Source: JAMQKA01 sp043951865 (GTDB taxonomy: Bacteria; Bacteroidota; Rhodothermia; Balneolales; Balneolaceae). From it: a DNA stretch of 64,000 nucleotides. The stretch spans positions 1-64,000 of the forward strand of contig NZ_JBINJF010000009.1 of the NCBI RefSeq assembly GCF_043951865.1. The letters run 5' to 3'. This document shows positions 44,569-53,211 of the stretch, piece after piece. The notes under the pieces were generated by a model, which saw only the letters and a list, made by a program, of their open reading frames with translations, had not been told where the DNA came from and ran no database searches. The position numbers were made by a program, and so were the translations under genes. Position 1 is the stretch's first letter, and every line of letters starts with the position of its first letter.

Positions 44569-44823
44569 CTATACATCATCGTAGTCGAAGCCTTCATCCT
44601 CTTCATTATGGAAGAAATCTTCCTTACGAATATAGTCCGGCCAGATATCCTCAATGCCTTCATAGACCATATCTTCGCCTTCCTCTATTTCATCCAGTTC
44701 GTACAGGTTGTCGATCACCTGTTGTTGCAGGCCATTGCGTTCGGCCCATTCAATGAGTTCTTCACGGGTTGCAGGAAATGGAGCGTCGTCTAAAGCTGCC
44801 GCTAATTCTACAGTCCAAATCAT
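44569..44823 (-). CDS. DUF2795-like small acidic protein
   Basis: An 84-residue soluble, very acidic protein. The N-terminal half (TVELAAALDDAPFPATREEL, then IEWAERNG) matches the DUF2795 family, small domains of unknown function. The C-terminal 30 residues are rich in Asp and Glu (EEGEDMVYEGIEDIW and DEGFDYDDV). It is monocistronic, with its own terminator immediately downstream and a divergent tatA upstream. Confidence 0.8.
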   Translation of the reverse strand: MIWTVELAAALDDAPFPATREELIEWAERNGLQQQVIDNLYELDEIEEGEDMVYEGIEDIWPDYIRKEDFFHNEEDEGFDYDDV

Positions 44824-45017
44824 GTTTCTTTTACTTCTTGTTGATTTATTTAGTGTGTTTTAACTTCCAATGCACCTTATAAAAAGGATTGTGCAATAAA
44901 ATTCAAGTCTTTTCTTTAATAAAGAGCGAAATATTTTTAATAGTCAACTGAAAGGTGTAAAAAACTTTTGTTATCTTTAATCATCTCATACTAAAACCAA
45001 ATTAAAAGAGGAATATT

Positions 45018-45263
45018 ATGCTAGGTGGATTAGGCGGAACTGAAATCCTTGTGATCTTACTCGTAATTCTGCTGTTTTTCGGTGCCAAAAAGATACCCGA
45101 ACTTGCTCGCGGAATCGGACAGGGAATAAATGAGTTCAAAAAGGCTTCTGATCAGATCAAAAAGGAAATTGAAGAGGGTGAGAAGGAATCATTTGGCTCC
45201 CACAACAACACGCAGAGTCAAACGGAACCCAAGAAGCAACCTCAGAAACAAACTGAAAATTAA
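45018..45263 (+). CDS. tatA: Twin-arginine translocase subunit TatA/TatE
   Basis: An 81-residue protein with the TatA layout. A short N-terminal transmembrane helix (GGTEILVILLVILLFFGAKK) is followed by the FGxKKxPE-like hinge (GAKKIPELARGIGQGINEFK), an amphipathic helix and a charged Gln/Glu-rich tail. TatA multimers form the pore for folded Tat substrates together with TatC, which is not in the window. It is followed ten bases later by gatA, so a common transcript is likely. Confidence 0.93.
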   Translation: MLGGLGGTEILVILLVILLFFGAKKIPELARGIGQGINEFKKASDQIKKEIEEGEKESFGSHNNTQSQTEPKKQPQKQTEN

Positions 45264-45273
45264 GATTTAACCA

Positions 45274-46821
45274 TTGGATTTTAGACGTATTGCCGACAAC
45301 CGAAAGGCTGTCAAAACCGGAGAGTATTCACTTCAGGAAATTGTACGCCATTATGCCGACAATATTGAGCAAAGAAATCCCGAAATAAATGCGGTGGTTT
45401 CTCTTGATGCGGAGCAGGCTATTGCGGATGCAGAACGCATCGATAAGAAAATACACAACGGGGATGCCGGCAAGCTGGCCGGTGCCGTGATTGGTATCAA
45501 GGATCTGATCTGTGAGAAAGACAAGCAGGTTACCTGCGCCTCCAACATCCTTTCCAATTTTGAAAGCATCTACGACGCCACAGTGGTGGAACGCCTGAAA
45601 GAGGAAGATGCCATCTTGCTGGGCCGCCTGAATATGGATGAATTTGCAATGGGCTCTTCGAATGAGAACACCATTTACGATCCCGTCCGAAATCCGCACG
45701 ACACGGACAAAGTTCCGGGCGGTTCTTCGGGAGGCAGCGCGGCCGCCGTGGCGGCAGAATTCAGCACGGCAACGCTTGGGTCCGACACCGGGGGATCTAT
45801 TCGACAGCCCGCCTCCTACTGCGGCGTGGTGGGGGTTAAACCGACATATGGTCGCGTCTCGCGCTACGGGCTCGTCGCATACGCTTCATCATTTGACTGC
45901 ATCGGACCCTTGGCCAACAATGTGGAAGATGCGGCAAGAGTTCTAGAAGTAATCTCCGGCTATGATGATAATGACAACACCTCCTCCAGCCGAACGGTAC
46001 CGGATTACCAATCATTTGTGAAAGAACCGCAGGCCAATATCAAGATCGGGGTACCGGAAGAGTATTTCGGAGACGGGCTGGATGCAGAGATCCGGGACGG
46101 GATAAAAAGCCGGCTCAAGGATCTCGAACAGGAGGGGGTGGAGCTTGTTCCGATCCACCTGCCTCACATGAAATATGGTATCGCCACCTATTATATCCTG
46201 GCCACGGCCGAAGCCTCTAGCAACCTGGCCCGCTACGATGGCATCCGCTACGGGCACCGGGCCGATATTAAAGATGTGAAAGAGGAACTCCGCAAGGAGA
46301 AGGAGGCTCTCAAGGAGCAGATGGAGCTGGCCGGCGGTGAGGAGAAGGTACGGTTGGGAAAAGAGCTTGAAGACCTGGATTCCGCCCTGATACGGCTCTA
46401 CAAAAAAAGCCGTACCGAAGGGTTCGGAACCGAGGTGAAACGGCGTATCATGCTTGGCACCTACGTCCTCAGTGCCGGCTACTACGACGCCTATTACGGG
46501 AAAGCGCAAAAGGTCCGGCGCCTCATCAAGGAAGATTTTACCCAGGCGTTTCAGGATGTGGATGTGATTGTCTCCCCGACGGCTCCGACCACGGCCTTCG
46601 ATATCGGTTCAAAGACCGACGACCCGCTCCAGATGTACCTGAATGACGTCTATACCATTACGGCCAACCTGGCGGGGATCTGCGGCATAAATGTGCCGGC
46701 CGGAACCCATTCCAACGGGTTGCCATATGGCCTCCAGTTTATGGCCGATACCTTTGAGGAGGGTAAATTATTAAATGCCGCCCGGCTAATTGAACGACAA
46801 TCTGAAGTTGAAACTATTTAA
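45274..46821 (+). CDS. gatA: Asp-tRNA(Asn)/Glu-tRNA(Gln) amidotransferase subunit A
   Basis: A 515-residue amidase-signature protein, read from TTG 45274, the only sensible start before MDFRRIADNRKAV. The catalytic Lys is in GAVIGIKDLI (about residue 76). The cis-Ser and nucleophile lie in GGSSGGSAAAVAAE and GSDTGGSIRQPA, followed by CGVVGVKPTYGRVSRYGLVAYASS, which is diagnostic of GatA rather than other amidases. It produces ammonia from glutamine for GatB, which transamidates misacylated tRNA. gatB and gatC lie elsewhere. Confidence 0.95.
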   Translation: MDFRRIADNRKAVKTGEYSLQEIVRHYADNIEQRNPEINAVVSLDAEQAIADAERIDKKIHNGDAGKLAGAVIGIKDLICEKDKQVTCASNILSNFESIYDATVVERLKEEDAILLGRLNMDEFAMGSSNENTIYDPVRNPHDTDKVPGGSSGGSAAAVAAEFSTATLGSDTGGSIRQPASYCGVVGVKPTYGRVSRYGLVAYASSFDCIGPLANNVEDAARVLEVISGYDDNDNTSSSRTVPDYQSFVKEPQANIKIGVPEEYFGDGLDAEIRDGIKSRLKDLEQEGVELVPIHLPHMKYGIATYYILATAEASSNLARYDGIRYGHRADIKDVKEELRKEKEALKEQMELAGGEEKVRLGKELEDLDSALIRLYKKSRTEGFGTEVKRRIMLGTYVLSAGYYDAYYGKAQKVRRLIKEDFTQAFQDVDVIVSPTAPTTAFDIGSKTDDPLQMYLNDVYTITANLAGICGINVPAGTHSNGLPYGLQFMADTFEEGKLLNAARLIERQSEVETI

Positions 46822-46824
46822 GTT

Positions 46825-47595
46825 TTGAAGAATCGGATCAAGGACAACTGGGTAGTCATAACAGGTGCTACTGCCGGAATCGGCAGGTCGGCCGCCTGGC
46901 AGTTTGGAGAATATGAATGCAATCTCGCTCTGACCGGGCGCCGCCGGGAACGACTGGAGACGCTTAAAAAAGAGCTGGAAGAAGCCTATCCCATCCAGGT
47001 TCATATCAGCAGTTTCGACATCCGTGACCGCCAGGCATGCCGCGACTTTCTAGATTCACTTGAACAGCCGGTCGATATTTTGGTGAACAACGCGGGATTG
47101 GCGCTGGGCATGGATGCCGTCTACGAAGCTGATTTGGATGACTGGGATACCATGATTGACACAAACGTCAAGGGGCTGTTGACGATGATACGGCTGGTTT
47201 CAGAGCAGATGAAGCGGCGAGATCATGGGCACATTATTAATCTCGGATCAACCGCTTCCCACACCGGGTATGCAGGCGGTTCTGTTTACTGCGCCACTAA
47301 ACACGCCGTGAAAGCGATTACGGAAGCCGCAAAAAAGGATCTTCACGGCACCTCGGTGCGGGTCAGCATGATCTCCCCGGGAGCGGTAGAAACCGAATTC
47401 AGCAAGGTTCGTTTCAAGGGAGATGAAGAACAGGCGGATGAAGTGTATGAAGGTATGCAGCCACTGACACCCCGGGACATTGCTGAAATTATCGTATTTG
47501 TTGCCAACCGTCCTCCTCATGTCAATATCATTGATACCATCATCTATTCAATCAACCAGTCATCCGCCACGATGATATATCGCGATGATTCCTAG
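46825..47595 (+). CDS. Short-chain dehydrogenase (YdfG-like)
   Basis: A 256-residue classical SDR starting at TTG 46825, three bases after the gatA stop. It has the cofactor motif TGATAGIG, NNAGLALG, the active-site Ser (NLGSTAS) and YCATK. The MISPGAVETEFSKVRF segment and length resemble the YdfG/serine 3-dehydrogenase group, which acts on hydroxy acids such as L-allo-threonine or 3-hydroxypropionate. Substrate remains an inference. It overlaps the next gene by 11 bases, so the three genes from gatA onward are translationally linked. Confidence 0.87.
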   Translation: MKNRIKDNWVVITGATAGIGRSAAWQFGEYECNLALTGRRRERLETLKKELEEAYPIQVHISSFDIRDRQACRDFLDSLEQPVDILVNNAGLALGMDAVYEADLDDWDTMIDTNVKGLLTMIRLVSEQMKRRDHGHIINLGSTASHTGYAGGSVYCATKHAVKAITEAAKKDLHGTSVRVSMISPGAVETEFSKVRFKGDEEQADEVYEGMQPLTPRDIAEIIVFVANRPPHVNIIDTIIYSINQSSATMIYRDDS

Positions 47596-48583
47596 CACGC
47601 CACAAGATAGATGGACCATCCCGCTAATATGTTGTTTGCTCGCCTTCCTTGCCGGTTGCGGCGGGGAGCCTGTTCCCCAGGAACGACTTAATTTTGAAAG
47701 ACAGGGCAGGGATGTACCGGTTTTTAATGCTGACAGTGCCTATCACTACATCCGGCAGCAGGTTGAATTCGGTCCTCGGAATCCGGGTTCAGAGGGGCAT
47801 CGCCTAACAAAAGCCTATTTGATAGGTAAACTGGCAGAGGCAGCCGGGGAACGGCGGGTTTTTGCCCAGCACTTCACCCATGTCGGGTACCAGGGCGATA
47901 CTTTGAGAATGAGTAACATCATTGCTGCCTTCAATCCATCGGCGAGCGACCGTATTATGCTTTGCGCTCACTGGGATACCCGACCCCGGGCCGAAAAGGA
48001 TCCCGACGCCCCCGACAAACCGATTGTGGGTGCTGATGACGGGGGGAGCGGCGTTGCCGTGCTGCTGGAACTGGCTCGACTGTTTAAGGATACTCCGCCT
48101 CCCATCGGGGTGGATCTCGTCTTGTTTGACGGGGAGGATTATGGCAAAGAAGGGGAGATGGACCGCTATTTTCTCGGTTCCCGGTACTGGGCGAACAATC
48201 CGCCTGTTAAAGGATATAGCCCGCGATTTGGCATACTGCTGGATATGGTCGGCGGCCAAAATGCCCAATTCCCCAAAGAAAAAAACTCACTGCATTTCGC
48301 CCCGGCACTTGTCAACGAGCTTTGGCAAATTGCCGAAGAAAAGGGCTATTCCGACCTGTTCGTGGAGCAGGAGGGGGCCGCCATTTCAGATGATCATGTC
48401 GTAATCAACCGGATTCTGGGCATACCGACTATTGATATTATAAGGCATCAACGGGGATCCGATTCCTCTGTTCAATTCGCCCCCTACTGGCATACGCACA
48501 ATGATGATATGGACATTATAAGCCGGGAGACTCTGAAAGCGGTGGGAGAGGTACTTACAGAACTCATCTACAACAGGGTCTGA
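47585..48583 (+). CDS. M28-family peptidase/glutaminyl-cyclase-like lipoprotein
   Basis: A 332-residue exported lipoprotein (lipobox AGCGGE near residue 22) of the zinc-dependent M28 fold. The zinc-site motifs are HWDTRPRAE (about residue 132), GADDGGSGVA, and FDGEDYGKEGE with the catalytic Glu. A later LDMVGG and an H-rich end (YWHTHNDD) are also present. The sequence resembles glutaminyl-peptide cyclotransferases and aminopeptidases of Bacteroidota; which activity it has is not certain. It overlaps the SDR gene by 11 bases. Confidence 0.85.
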   Translation: MIPSTPQDRWTIPLICCLLAFLAGCGGEPVPQERLNFERQGRDVPVFNADSAYHYIRQQVEFGPRNPGSEGHRLTKAYLIGKLAEAAGERRVFAQHFTHVGYQGDTLRMSNIIAAFNPSASDRIMLCAHWDTRPRAEKDPDAPDKPIVGADDGGSGVAVLLELARLFKDTPPPIGVDLVLFDGEDYGKEGEMDRYFLGSRYWANNPPVKGYSPRFGILLDMVGGQNAQFPKEKNSLHFAPALVNELWQIAEEKGYSDLFVEQEGAAISDDHVVINRILGIPTIDIIRHQRGSDSSVQFAPYWHTHNDDMDIISRETLKAVGEVLTELIYNRV

Positions 48584-48746
48584 TTTCGTAACCTCAGAAT
48601 CACTGGATACTGGCGTACGGAAATGTGCGTCGTCATTTGTAAAGCTGAGAAATATTAATCGCAATTCCTGTATCTTGCTTTATCAGCAGAAAGACCTCTT
48701 ATCACCTGAATTTGCCAACTCGTCAGTCATAAACAGAACCTGAAAG

Positions 48747-49598
48747 TTGAAATATATTAAACTTGTTTTATCGATTAGCGACGATTACCAGGAGGCGATT
48801 ATCGCAGAGCTGCTGGAGATGGAGTTTGATGCTTTTGAACAGCAGGAGGGACGACTGATAACATATGTCACAAAGGAACGATTCAGTGATGTCAGCCGGG
48901 AACGTATTGAGCATCTACTGGCGGCTTACCCTGGCAACGGGTATATCCAGTCGGAGGAGGTTGTAGCAGACCAGAACTGGAATGAAGAGTGGGAACAGAC
49001 GATCAAGGCGCAGCAAATCGGCACTTTTTATGTTAAACCCACCTGGGTGACTGAAGCAGCACCCGATGATAGCATCCTGTTGGAAATAGATCCAAAGATG
49101 GCATTTGGAACGGGATACCACGAGACAACACGATTGATTCTGAAGCTGCTGCCGCAGGTCATTAAGCCGAATTACCGTGTCATGGACGCCGGAACAGGCA
49201 CCGGGGTGCTGGCGATCGCCTCCGTCAAACTGGGGGCTGAACACGTCATGGCGTTCGACATTGACGAATGGAGTATCCGGAACGCCAGGGAAAATGTGCT
49301 TATTAACCAAGTGGAAAACCAGGTAACCATCAAAAAAGGCTCAATCGAAGTTGTTGAAGGGAGCCAATCCTTTGACGCGGTACTGGCCAATATCAACAGG
49401 AATACCATTATTGAACTTTTGCCTTCTCTAGTGGAGCATGTAAAACCCGGGGGGCAGTTGATCCTGTCAGGTTTGCTGATCTCCGACAGGCAGCTCATCC
49501 TCGAACAGGATATGTTGTCTGATTTTGAGCTCATGGCATCTTCGCGAGAAAATAACTGGATCGCTCTTCAGTTGAAATCCAAACCAACCACCTCCTGA
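48747..49598 (+). CDS. prmA: Ribosomal protein L11 methyltransferase
   Basis: A 283-residue class I SAM methyltransferase that modifies ribosomal protein L11. The N-terminal substrate-binding domain ends before WNEEWEQTIKAQQIG. The catalytic domain contains FGTGYHETT (about residues 117-125) and VMDAGTGTGVLAIASVKLGA (motif I). The motif VLANINRNTI is the N-[IVL]-N of PrmA. It starts at TTG 48747. The Ppx gene follows two bases after its stop, so they are likely co-transcribed. Confidence 0.95.
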   Translation: MKYIKLVLSISDDYQEAIIAELLEMEFDAFEQQEGRLITYVTKERFSDVSRERIEHLLAAYPGNGYIQSEEVVADQNWNEEWEQTIKAQQIGTFYVKPTWVTEAAPDDSILLEIDPKMAFGTGYHETTRLILKLLPQVIKPNYRVMDAGTGTGVLAIASVKLGAEHVMAFDIDEWSIRNARENVLINQVENQVTIKKGSIEVVEGSQSFDAVLANINRNTIIELLPSLVEHVKPGGQLILSGLLISDRQLILEQDMLSDFELMASSRENNWIALQLKSKPTTS

Positions 49599-49600
49599 TC

Positions 49601-50527
49601 GTGTATGCCGCTATAGATATCGGAACCAATACGCTGCTGCTGCTGATAGCCGAGTATGACGGAGATAGCCTCAAGGTGATCCATGAGGAGCAGCGTATTC
49701 CGCGGCTGGGTCAAGGCGTGGACAAGCAGCGGAACCTGTCTGAGGCCTCCGTAAATCGCGTCGTCAACGCCTTGCAGGAGTATCGCCGTATCATTGATCA
49801 CTACTACCCGGAAGTCGCTGATACCGTCGTTATGGCTACAAGTGCCGTACGGGATTCCGCCAACCGAAAGGAATTCAAATCGATCGTCTCCCGGGAAACG
49901 GGGTTCGATCTGCGCATACTGAGTGGAAAAGAGGAAGCCCGCTGGACGTACCTGGGCGCCCGTAGCATGCTCAGCGCAAACATAGCGCAACAGGCGGTGA
50001 CTCTCGACATCGGAGGGGGAAGCTCAGAGGTGACGCTCGGGAAAGGCCATGAACTGTTGGACTACCATTCTTTTGATGTTGGATCCGTGCGCTTCACCGA
50101 GCGGTTTTTGCACTCCGATCCCCCGGGAGAGGACGAGGTCAGCCGCTGCAGGAAGGCCATTGCTGAGTCGTTTGAGCATCGCCCTTTTTCCTGGAATGGC
50201 AAAACAGAGGCGATCGGCGTCGCCGGAACGGTAACCTCCCTGGCGTTTATGGAAATTAATGCCACTGCGTATAAACCGGAAAAGCTGGCCGGCATGCGAT
50301 TAACTCGAAATACGGTACAGCAATGGGTTCAGAAAATTTCACATATGAAGGCAGCCGAATTGCTGGAGGAATACCCTGTTGTGATGGAGGGGCGGGCCGA
50401 TGTGTTTCTCCCGGGCATTCTTATCCTTGATGAGTTCCTGAAACGATATGATTTTGAGGAGATCGTAGTGTCAACGGGAGGGATCCGGCACGGGGCGATA
50501 ATAAAACTTTTCCAGGCACAAAACTGA
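49601..50527 (+). CDS. ppx: Ppx/GppA-family exopolyphosphatase
   Basis: A 308-residue member of the ASKHA-fold Ppx/GppA family, acting on polyphosphate or pppGpp. It starts at GTG 49601 and shows the phosphate motif AAIDIGTNTLLLLIAE at once. VTLDIGGGSSEVTLG (second phosphate-binding loop) and GVAGTVTSLAF follow, with the C-terminal VSTGGIRHGAI. It is the short form that lacks the C-terminal HD-like domain of E. coli Ppx, which is usual in Bacteroidota. It is the last gene of the prmA-ppx unit. Confidence 0.9.
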   Translation: MYAAIDIGTNTLLLLIAEYDGDSLKVIHEEQRIPRLGQGVDKQRNLSEASVNRVVNALQEYRRIIDHYYPEVADTVVMATSAVRDSANRKEFKSIVSRETGFDLRILSGKEEARWTYLGARSMLSANIAQQAVTLDIGGGSSEVTLGKGHELLDYHSFDVGSVRFTERFLHSDPPGEDEVSRCRKAIAESFEHRPFSWNGKTEAIGVAGTVTSLAFMEINATAYKPEKLAGMRLTRNTVQQWVQKISHMKAAELLEEYPVVMEGRADVFLPGILILDEFLKRYDFEEIVVSTGGIRHGAIIKLFQAQN

Positions 50528-50585
50528 ATGTGCAGGCTGATACAAAAGCTCAGCAGGAATTTGAAAAAATGAAGCTAATCCTCAT

Positions 50586-50621
50586 AAAAAAGTGTTCCTT
50601 TCGGCTTGCTCCCAAAGGAAC
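50586..50621 (-). terminator. Hairpin with T tract on the minus strand
   Basis: GTTCCTTT (50594-50601) pairs with AAAGGAAC (50614-50621); the loop can gain two more G-C pairs. The minus-strand side continues into six Ts (50586-50591). It lies 65 bases after ppx but has no T tract on the plus strand. It is either a terminator for an unannotated minus transcript or a processing hairpin. Confidence 0.55.
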
Positions 50622-50851
50622 CCAAAAATCAAGGTGGTGAATGCAGCGGCGGAAAAGGTTAGTTATTTGCGGGCTGGTTATTTTTATTTGTTATTTTGTT
50701 TGAACCAATAACCAATCTCCGTTGGGCATTTTTTTAAATATTCGTTTTTTTGATCACTCAAAAATGTACAGGGAAGTCGATGAAGTCTTATTTGAGTGGC
50801 TTTAACCGTAATCGAAGAATGTGAGAAACCTTTGCTCTGAACTGAGACTAA

Positions 50852-50884
50852 TAAAAAAGGGTGCCTTTAAAAAAAGGCACCCTT
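50852..50884 (-). terminator. Terminator of the outer-membrane barrel gene
   Basis: AAGGGTGCCTTT (50857-50868) and AAAGGCACCCTT (50873-50884) form a perfect 12-base stem with a four-base loop, followed by six Ts on the minus strand. It lies 24 bases beyond the stop at 50908. Confidence 0.92.
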
Positions 50885-50907
50885 GAATACTTGTCTTGAG
50901 ATTTGGA

Positions 50908-51435
50908 CTAGATGCCAAATCGAACGCCGGCTCCCAGCACCAGCTGATCGGCATCACTGAGTACATATTTGAGTTCAGCAAACAGGTCGCCAAAGTTCAA
51001 TCCATATTCAAGTCCACCCCCGAGATTTAAGCCAACTTCGGAATCACTGCCCGAGGCGGTAAATCCCTGACTGGATTGATCAAAAGAAATACTGGTTATG
51101 TTCAGGCCCCCGAGCCCGTACAACAGCAGTTCTTCTTCAGAATGGAAAATATAATTTCCATTAAAATTGAGTTCCCAGACTGTCTGTTTGAACCCGTTCT
51201 CTTCGTGCGGGAAATAAAATCCAAGGTCCGCACCGGCCCTGAACTCCTCATTGATGGTGTAGATGCCATCTACTCTGATACCGAGATCGTTATCGACCTG
51301 GTCAATCCCCGTCACACCTGATCCAAAAATTAATCCACCGCCAATCTTGATCTCTCCCGTTTGGGCATAGCCTGTAGAAACGGTGAATACAGCAAGCAGG
51401 GTAGATAATATTATGGTTTTTGATAGATATTTCAT
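50908..51435 (-). CDS. Small outer-membrane beta-barrel protein
   Basis: A 175-residue exported protein with a signal peptide ending near GYAQT (residue 25). Alternating hydrophobic and polar residues in about eight predicted strands (GEIKIGGGLIFGSGV, EFRAGADLGFYFPH, LLLYGLGGLNI, VGLNLGGGLEYGL) end in GAGVRFGI. This is the profile of small OmpA- or OmpW-like barrels common in Bacteroidota. It has a strong terminator of its own, and no adjacent gene suggests a specific ligand. Confidence 0.85.
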   Translation of the reverse strand: MKYLSKTIILSTLLAVFTVSTGYAQTGEIKIGGGLIFGSGVTGIDQVDNDLGIRVDGIYTINEEFRAGADLGFYFPHEENGFKQTVWELNFNGNYIFHSEEELLLYGLGGLNITSISFDQSSQGFTASGSDSEVGLNLGGGLEYGLNFGDLFAELKYVLSDADQLVLGAGVRFGI

Positions 51436-51658
51436 TTGATTTGTGTTTATTTAATAATTTATGGGTTTGATGAATTATCCCAACTTTTCCTTCTGTATTT
51501 TATATGCGAAGGAGATATTAAAATTGGGTCATATAAACTAATTAATGAGACCGTTAATTCAAGAGCAAATTTTTTTTACAATGGAGCAGGGTGAAAACAG
51601 TCTCATGAGTTCATAATTGTAGGTGTCCCCAGTTTTTTAGGAGGTAATCCTCTGTTAT

Positions 51659-53077
51659 TTACGGTCGCGGCCGCCGCGCTACGCCGCTCTCGAATGCCGC
51701 CTCTTTGACCGCCTGCGATACCCTGCGCACCACTTTCTTGTTAAACACGCTGGGAACAATATATTCCTCACTCAGATCCATATCGTCAATCTGTTCTGCA
51801 ATGGCGTGGGCGGCGGCCAGTTTCATCTGTTCATTGATGTCGGAAGCCCGCGCATCCAGAGCACCGCGAAAGATTCCCGGGAAGGCGAGCACGTTGTTGA
51901 TCTGGTTGGGATAGTCGCTCCGGCCAGTGGCAATGATCCGCGCAACCGAGGAGATTTTTTCCGGACGAATTTCCGGGTCGGGATTGGCCAGGGCAAAAAC
52001 GATGGGATCTTCCGCCATATGTTCGATCGCCTCCACTGGAATGATATCGGGTCCGCTTACGCCGATCAGCAGGTCGGCTCCCTTGGTGGAATCCAGCAAG
52101 GTCCCCCCGATGTTATCCGGGTTGGTATTTTCAGCGAGCCATTGTTTGCTTTCGTTCAGCTCCGGCAGCCGATCTCGGTTTATGATGCCCTTGCTGTCGG
52201 TGCAAAGAATGGTTCCCGCACCTGCATTACGCAATATTCGGGCAATAGCGACGCCCGCGGCCCCGGCTCCCACAATAACGACCCGGAGCTCGCTCAGCTT
52301 TTTGCCAACCACTTTTAGCGCGTTAATTGTTGCCGCCATCGCTACGATGGCAGTTCCGTGCTGATCGTCATGGAAAACCGGGATGTCCAGTGATTTTTTT
52401 AACCGCTGTTCAATCTCAAAACAGCGGGGCGCACTGATATCCTCCAGGTTGATTCCGCCAAAGCCGGGGGCGATCAGCTCAACCGCCCGAACCACTTCAT
52501 CCACTTCCTGGCTGTCCAGGCAGATCGGGTAGGCGTCGACATCTCCAAACTCTTTAAACAGCATCGCCTTACCCTCCATTACCGGCATCGCGGCCTCTGG
52601 ACCTATATTCCCAAGTCCCAGTACAGCGGAGCCGTCGCTTACTACGGCCACCGAATTTTGTTTTATAGTGAGCGTGTGGGCCTTTTCCCGGTCTTCGGCG
52701 ATCGCCTGGCACACCCGGCCGACGCCCGGGGTATACGCCATAGAAAGAGCATCACGGGTGTCTACCGGCACTTTGTTTTCAATCCGTATTTTTCCTCCCA
52801 GGTGAAGCAGGAAAACCCGATCGGATACGTTGCGCACTTTGATACCGTCTATTTTTTTGATCGCCTTGACAATGTCGCGCGAATGTGCCTCATCTCTCGC
52901 GCTAACCGTAAGGTCGCGCACCTTGTAATCTCCCTCTACCTTGACAACATCAACGGCCCCGGGATCCCCCTTTTTTTCGGCAATTACGTTCATCACTTTT
53001 GCCAGCATACCCGGCTTATTTTTGATATACAGTCGCATGGTAAAGCTGTAGCTGACACTCGGTTGGATATCGCTCAT
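51659..53077 (-). CDS. NAD(P)-dependent malic enzyme with N-terminal ACT domain
   Basis: A 472-residue enzyme that decarboxylates malate to pyruvate. An ACT-like regulatory domain occupies about residues 8-85 (SFTMRLYIKNKPGMLAKVMNV). The catalytic part contains SMAYTPGVGRVCQAIAEDRE, VVSDGSAVLGLGNIGPEAAMPVMEGK, FGGINLEDISAPRCFEIEQR and FHDDQHGTAIV. The metal-binding Glu and Asp are present in NLEDISAP, and the NAD site VVIVGAGAAGVAIARIL is intact. ACT fusion in this position is known for some bacterial and archaeal malic enzymes and suggests feedback by an amino acid. It is a single gene. Confidence 0.9.
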   Translation of the reverse strand: MSDIQPSVSYSFTMRLYIKNKPGMLAKVMNVIAEKKGDPGAVDVVKVEGDYKVRDLTVSARDEAHSRDIVKAIKKIDGIKVRNVSDRVFLLHLGGKIRIENKVPVDTRDALSMAYTPGVGRVCQAIAEDREKAHTLTIKQNSVAVVSDGSAVLGLGNIGPEAAMPVMEGKAMLFKEFGDVDAYPICLDSQEVDEVVRAVELIAPGFGGINLEDISAPRCFEIEQRLKKSLDIPVFHDDQHGTAIVAMAATINALKVVGKKLSELRVVIVGAGAAGVAIARILRNAGAGTILCTDSKGIINRDRLPELNESKQWLAENTNPDNIGGTLLDSTKGADLLIGVSGPDIIPVEAIEHMAEDPIVFALANPDPEIRPEKISSVARIIATGRSDYPNQINNVLAFPGIFRGALDARASDINEQMKLAAAHAIAEQIDDMDLSEEYIVPSVFNKKVVRRVSQAVKEAAFESGVARRPRP

Positions 53078-53211
53078 CAGAATATCATTTTGTATTTGGG
53101 TTAACAGTATATGGAATGTAGGGTAAATAGGCTGCGTATGATAGAAAAAAATTCTCGATTTCCCCTTCTTCAGGCAGTATAAATACTCATTTGGAATACC
53201 CCTCCTGTTTT

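Larger units (their letters stand above)
50528..50907. other. Intergenic region with two terminator-like hairpins
   Basis: This 380-base gap between ppx (plus) and the outer-membrane protein gene (minus) holds hairpins at 50586-50621 and 50852-50884. Both have their T tract on the minus strand. The 230 bases between them have no open frame worth reporting. Confidence 0.5.
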
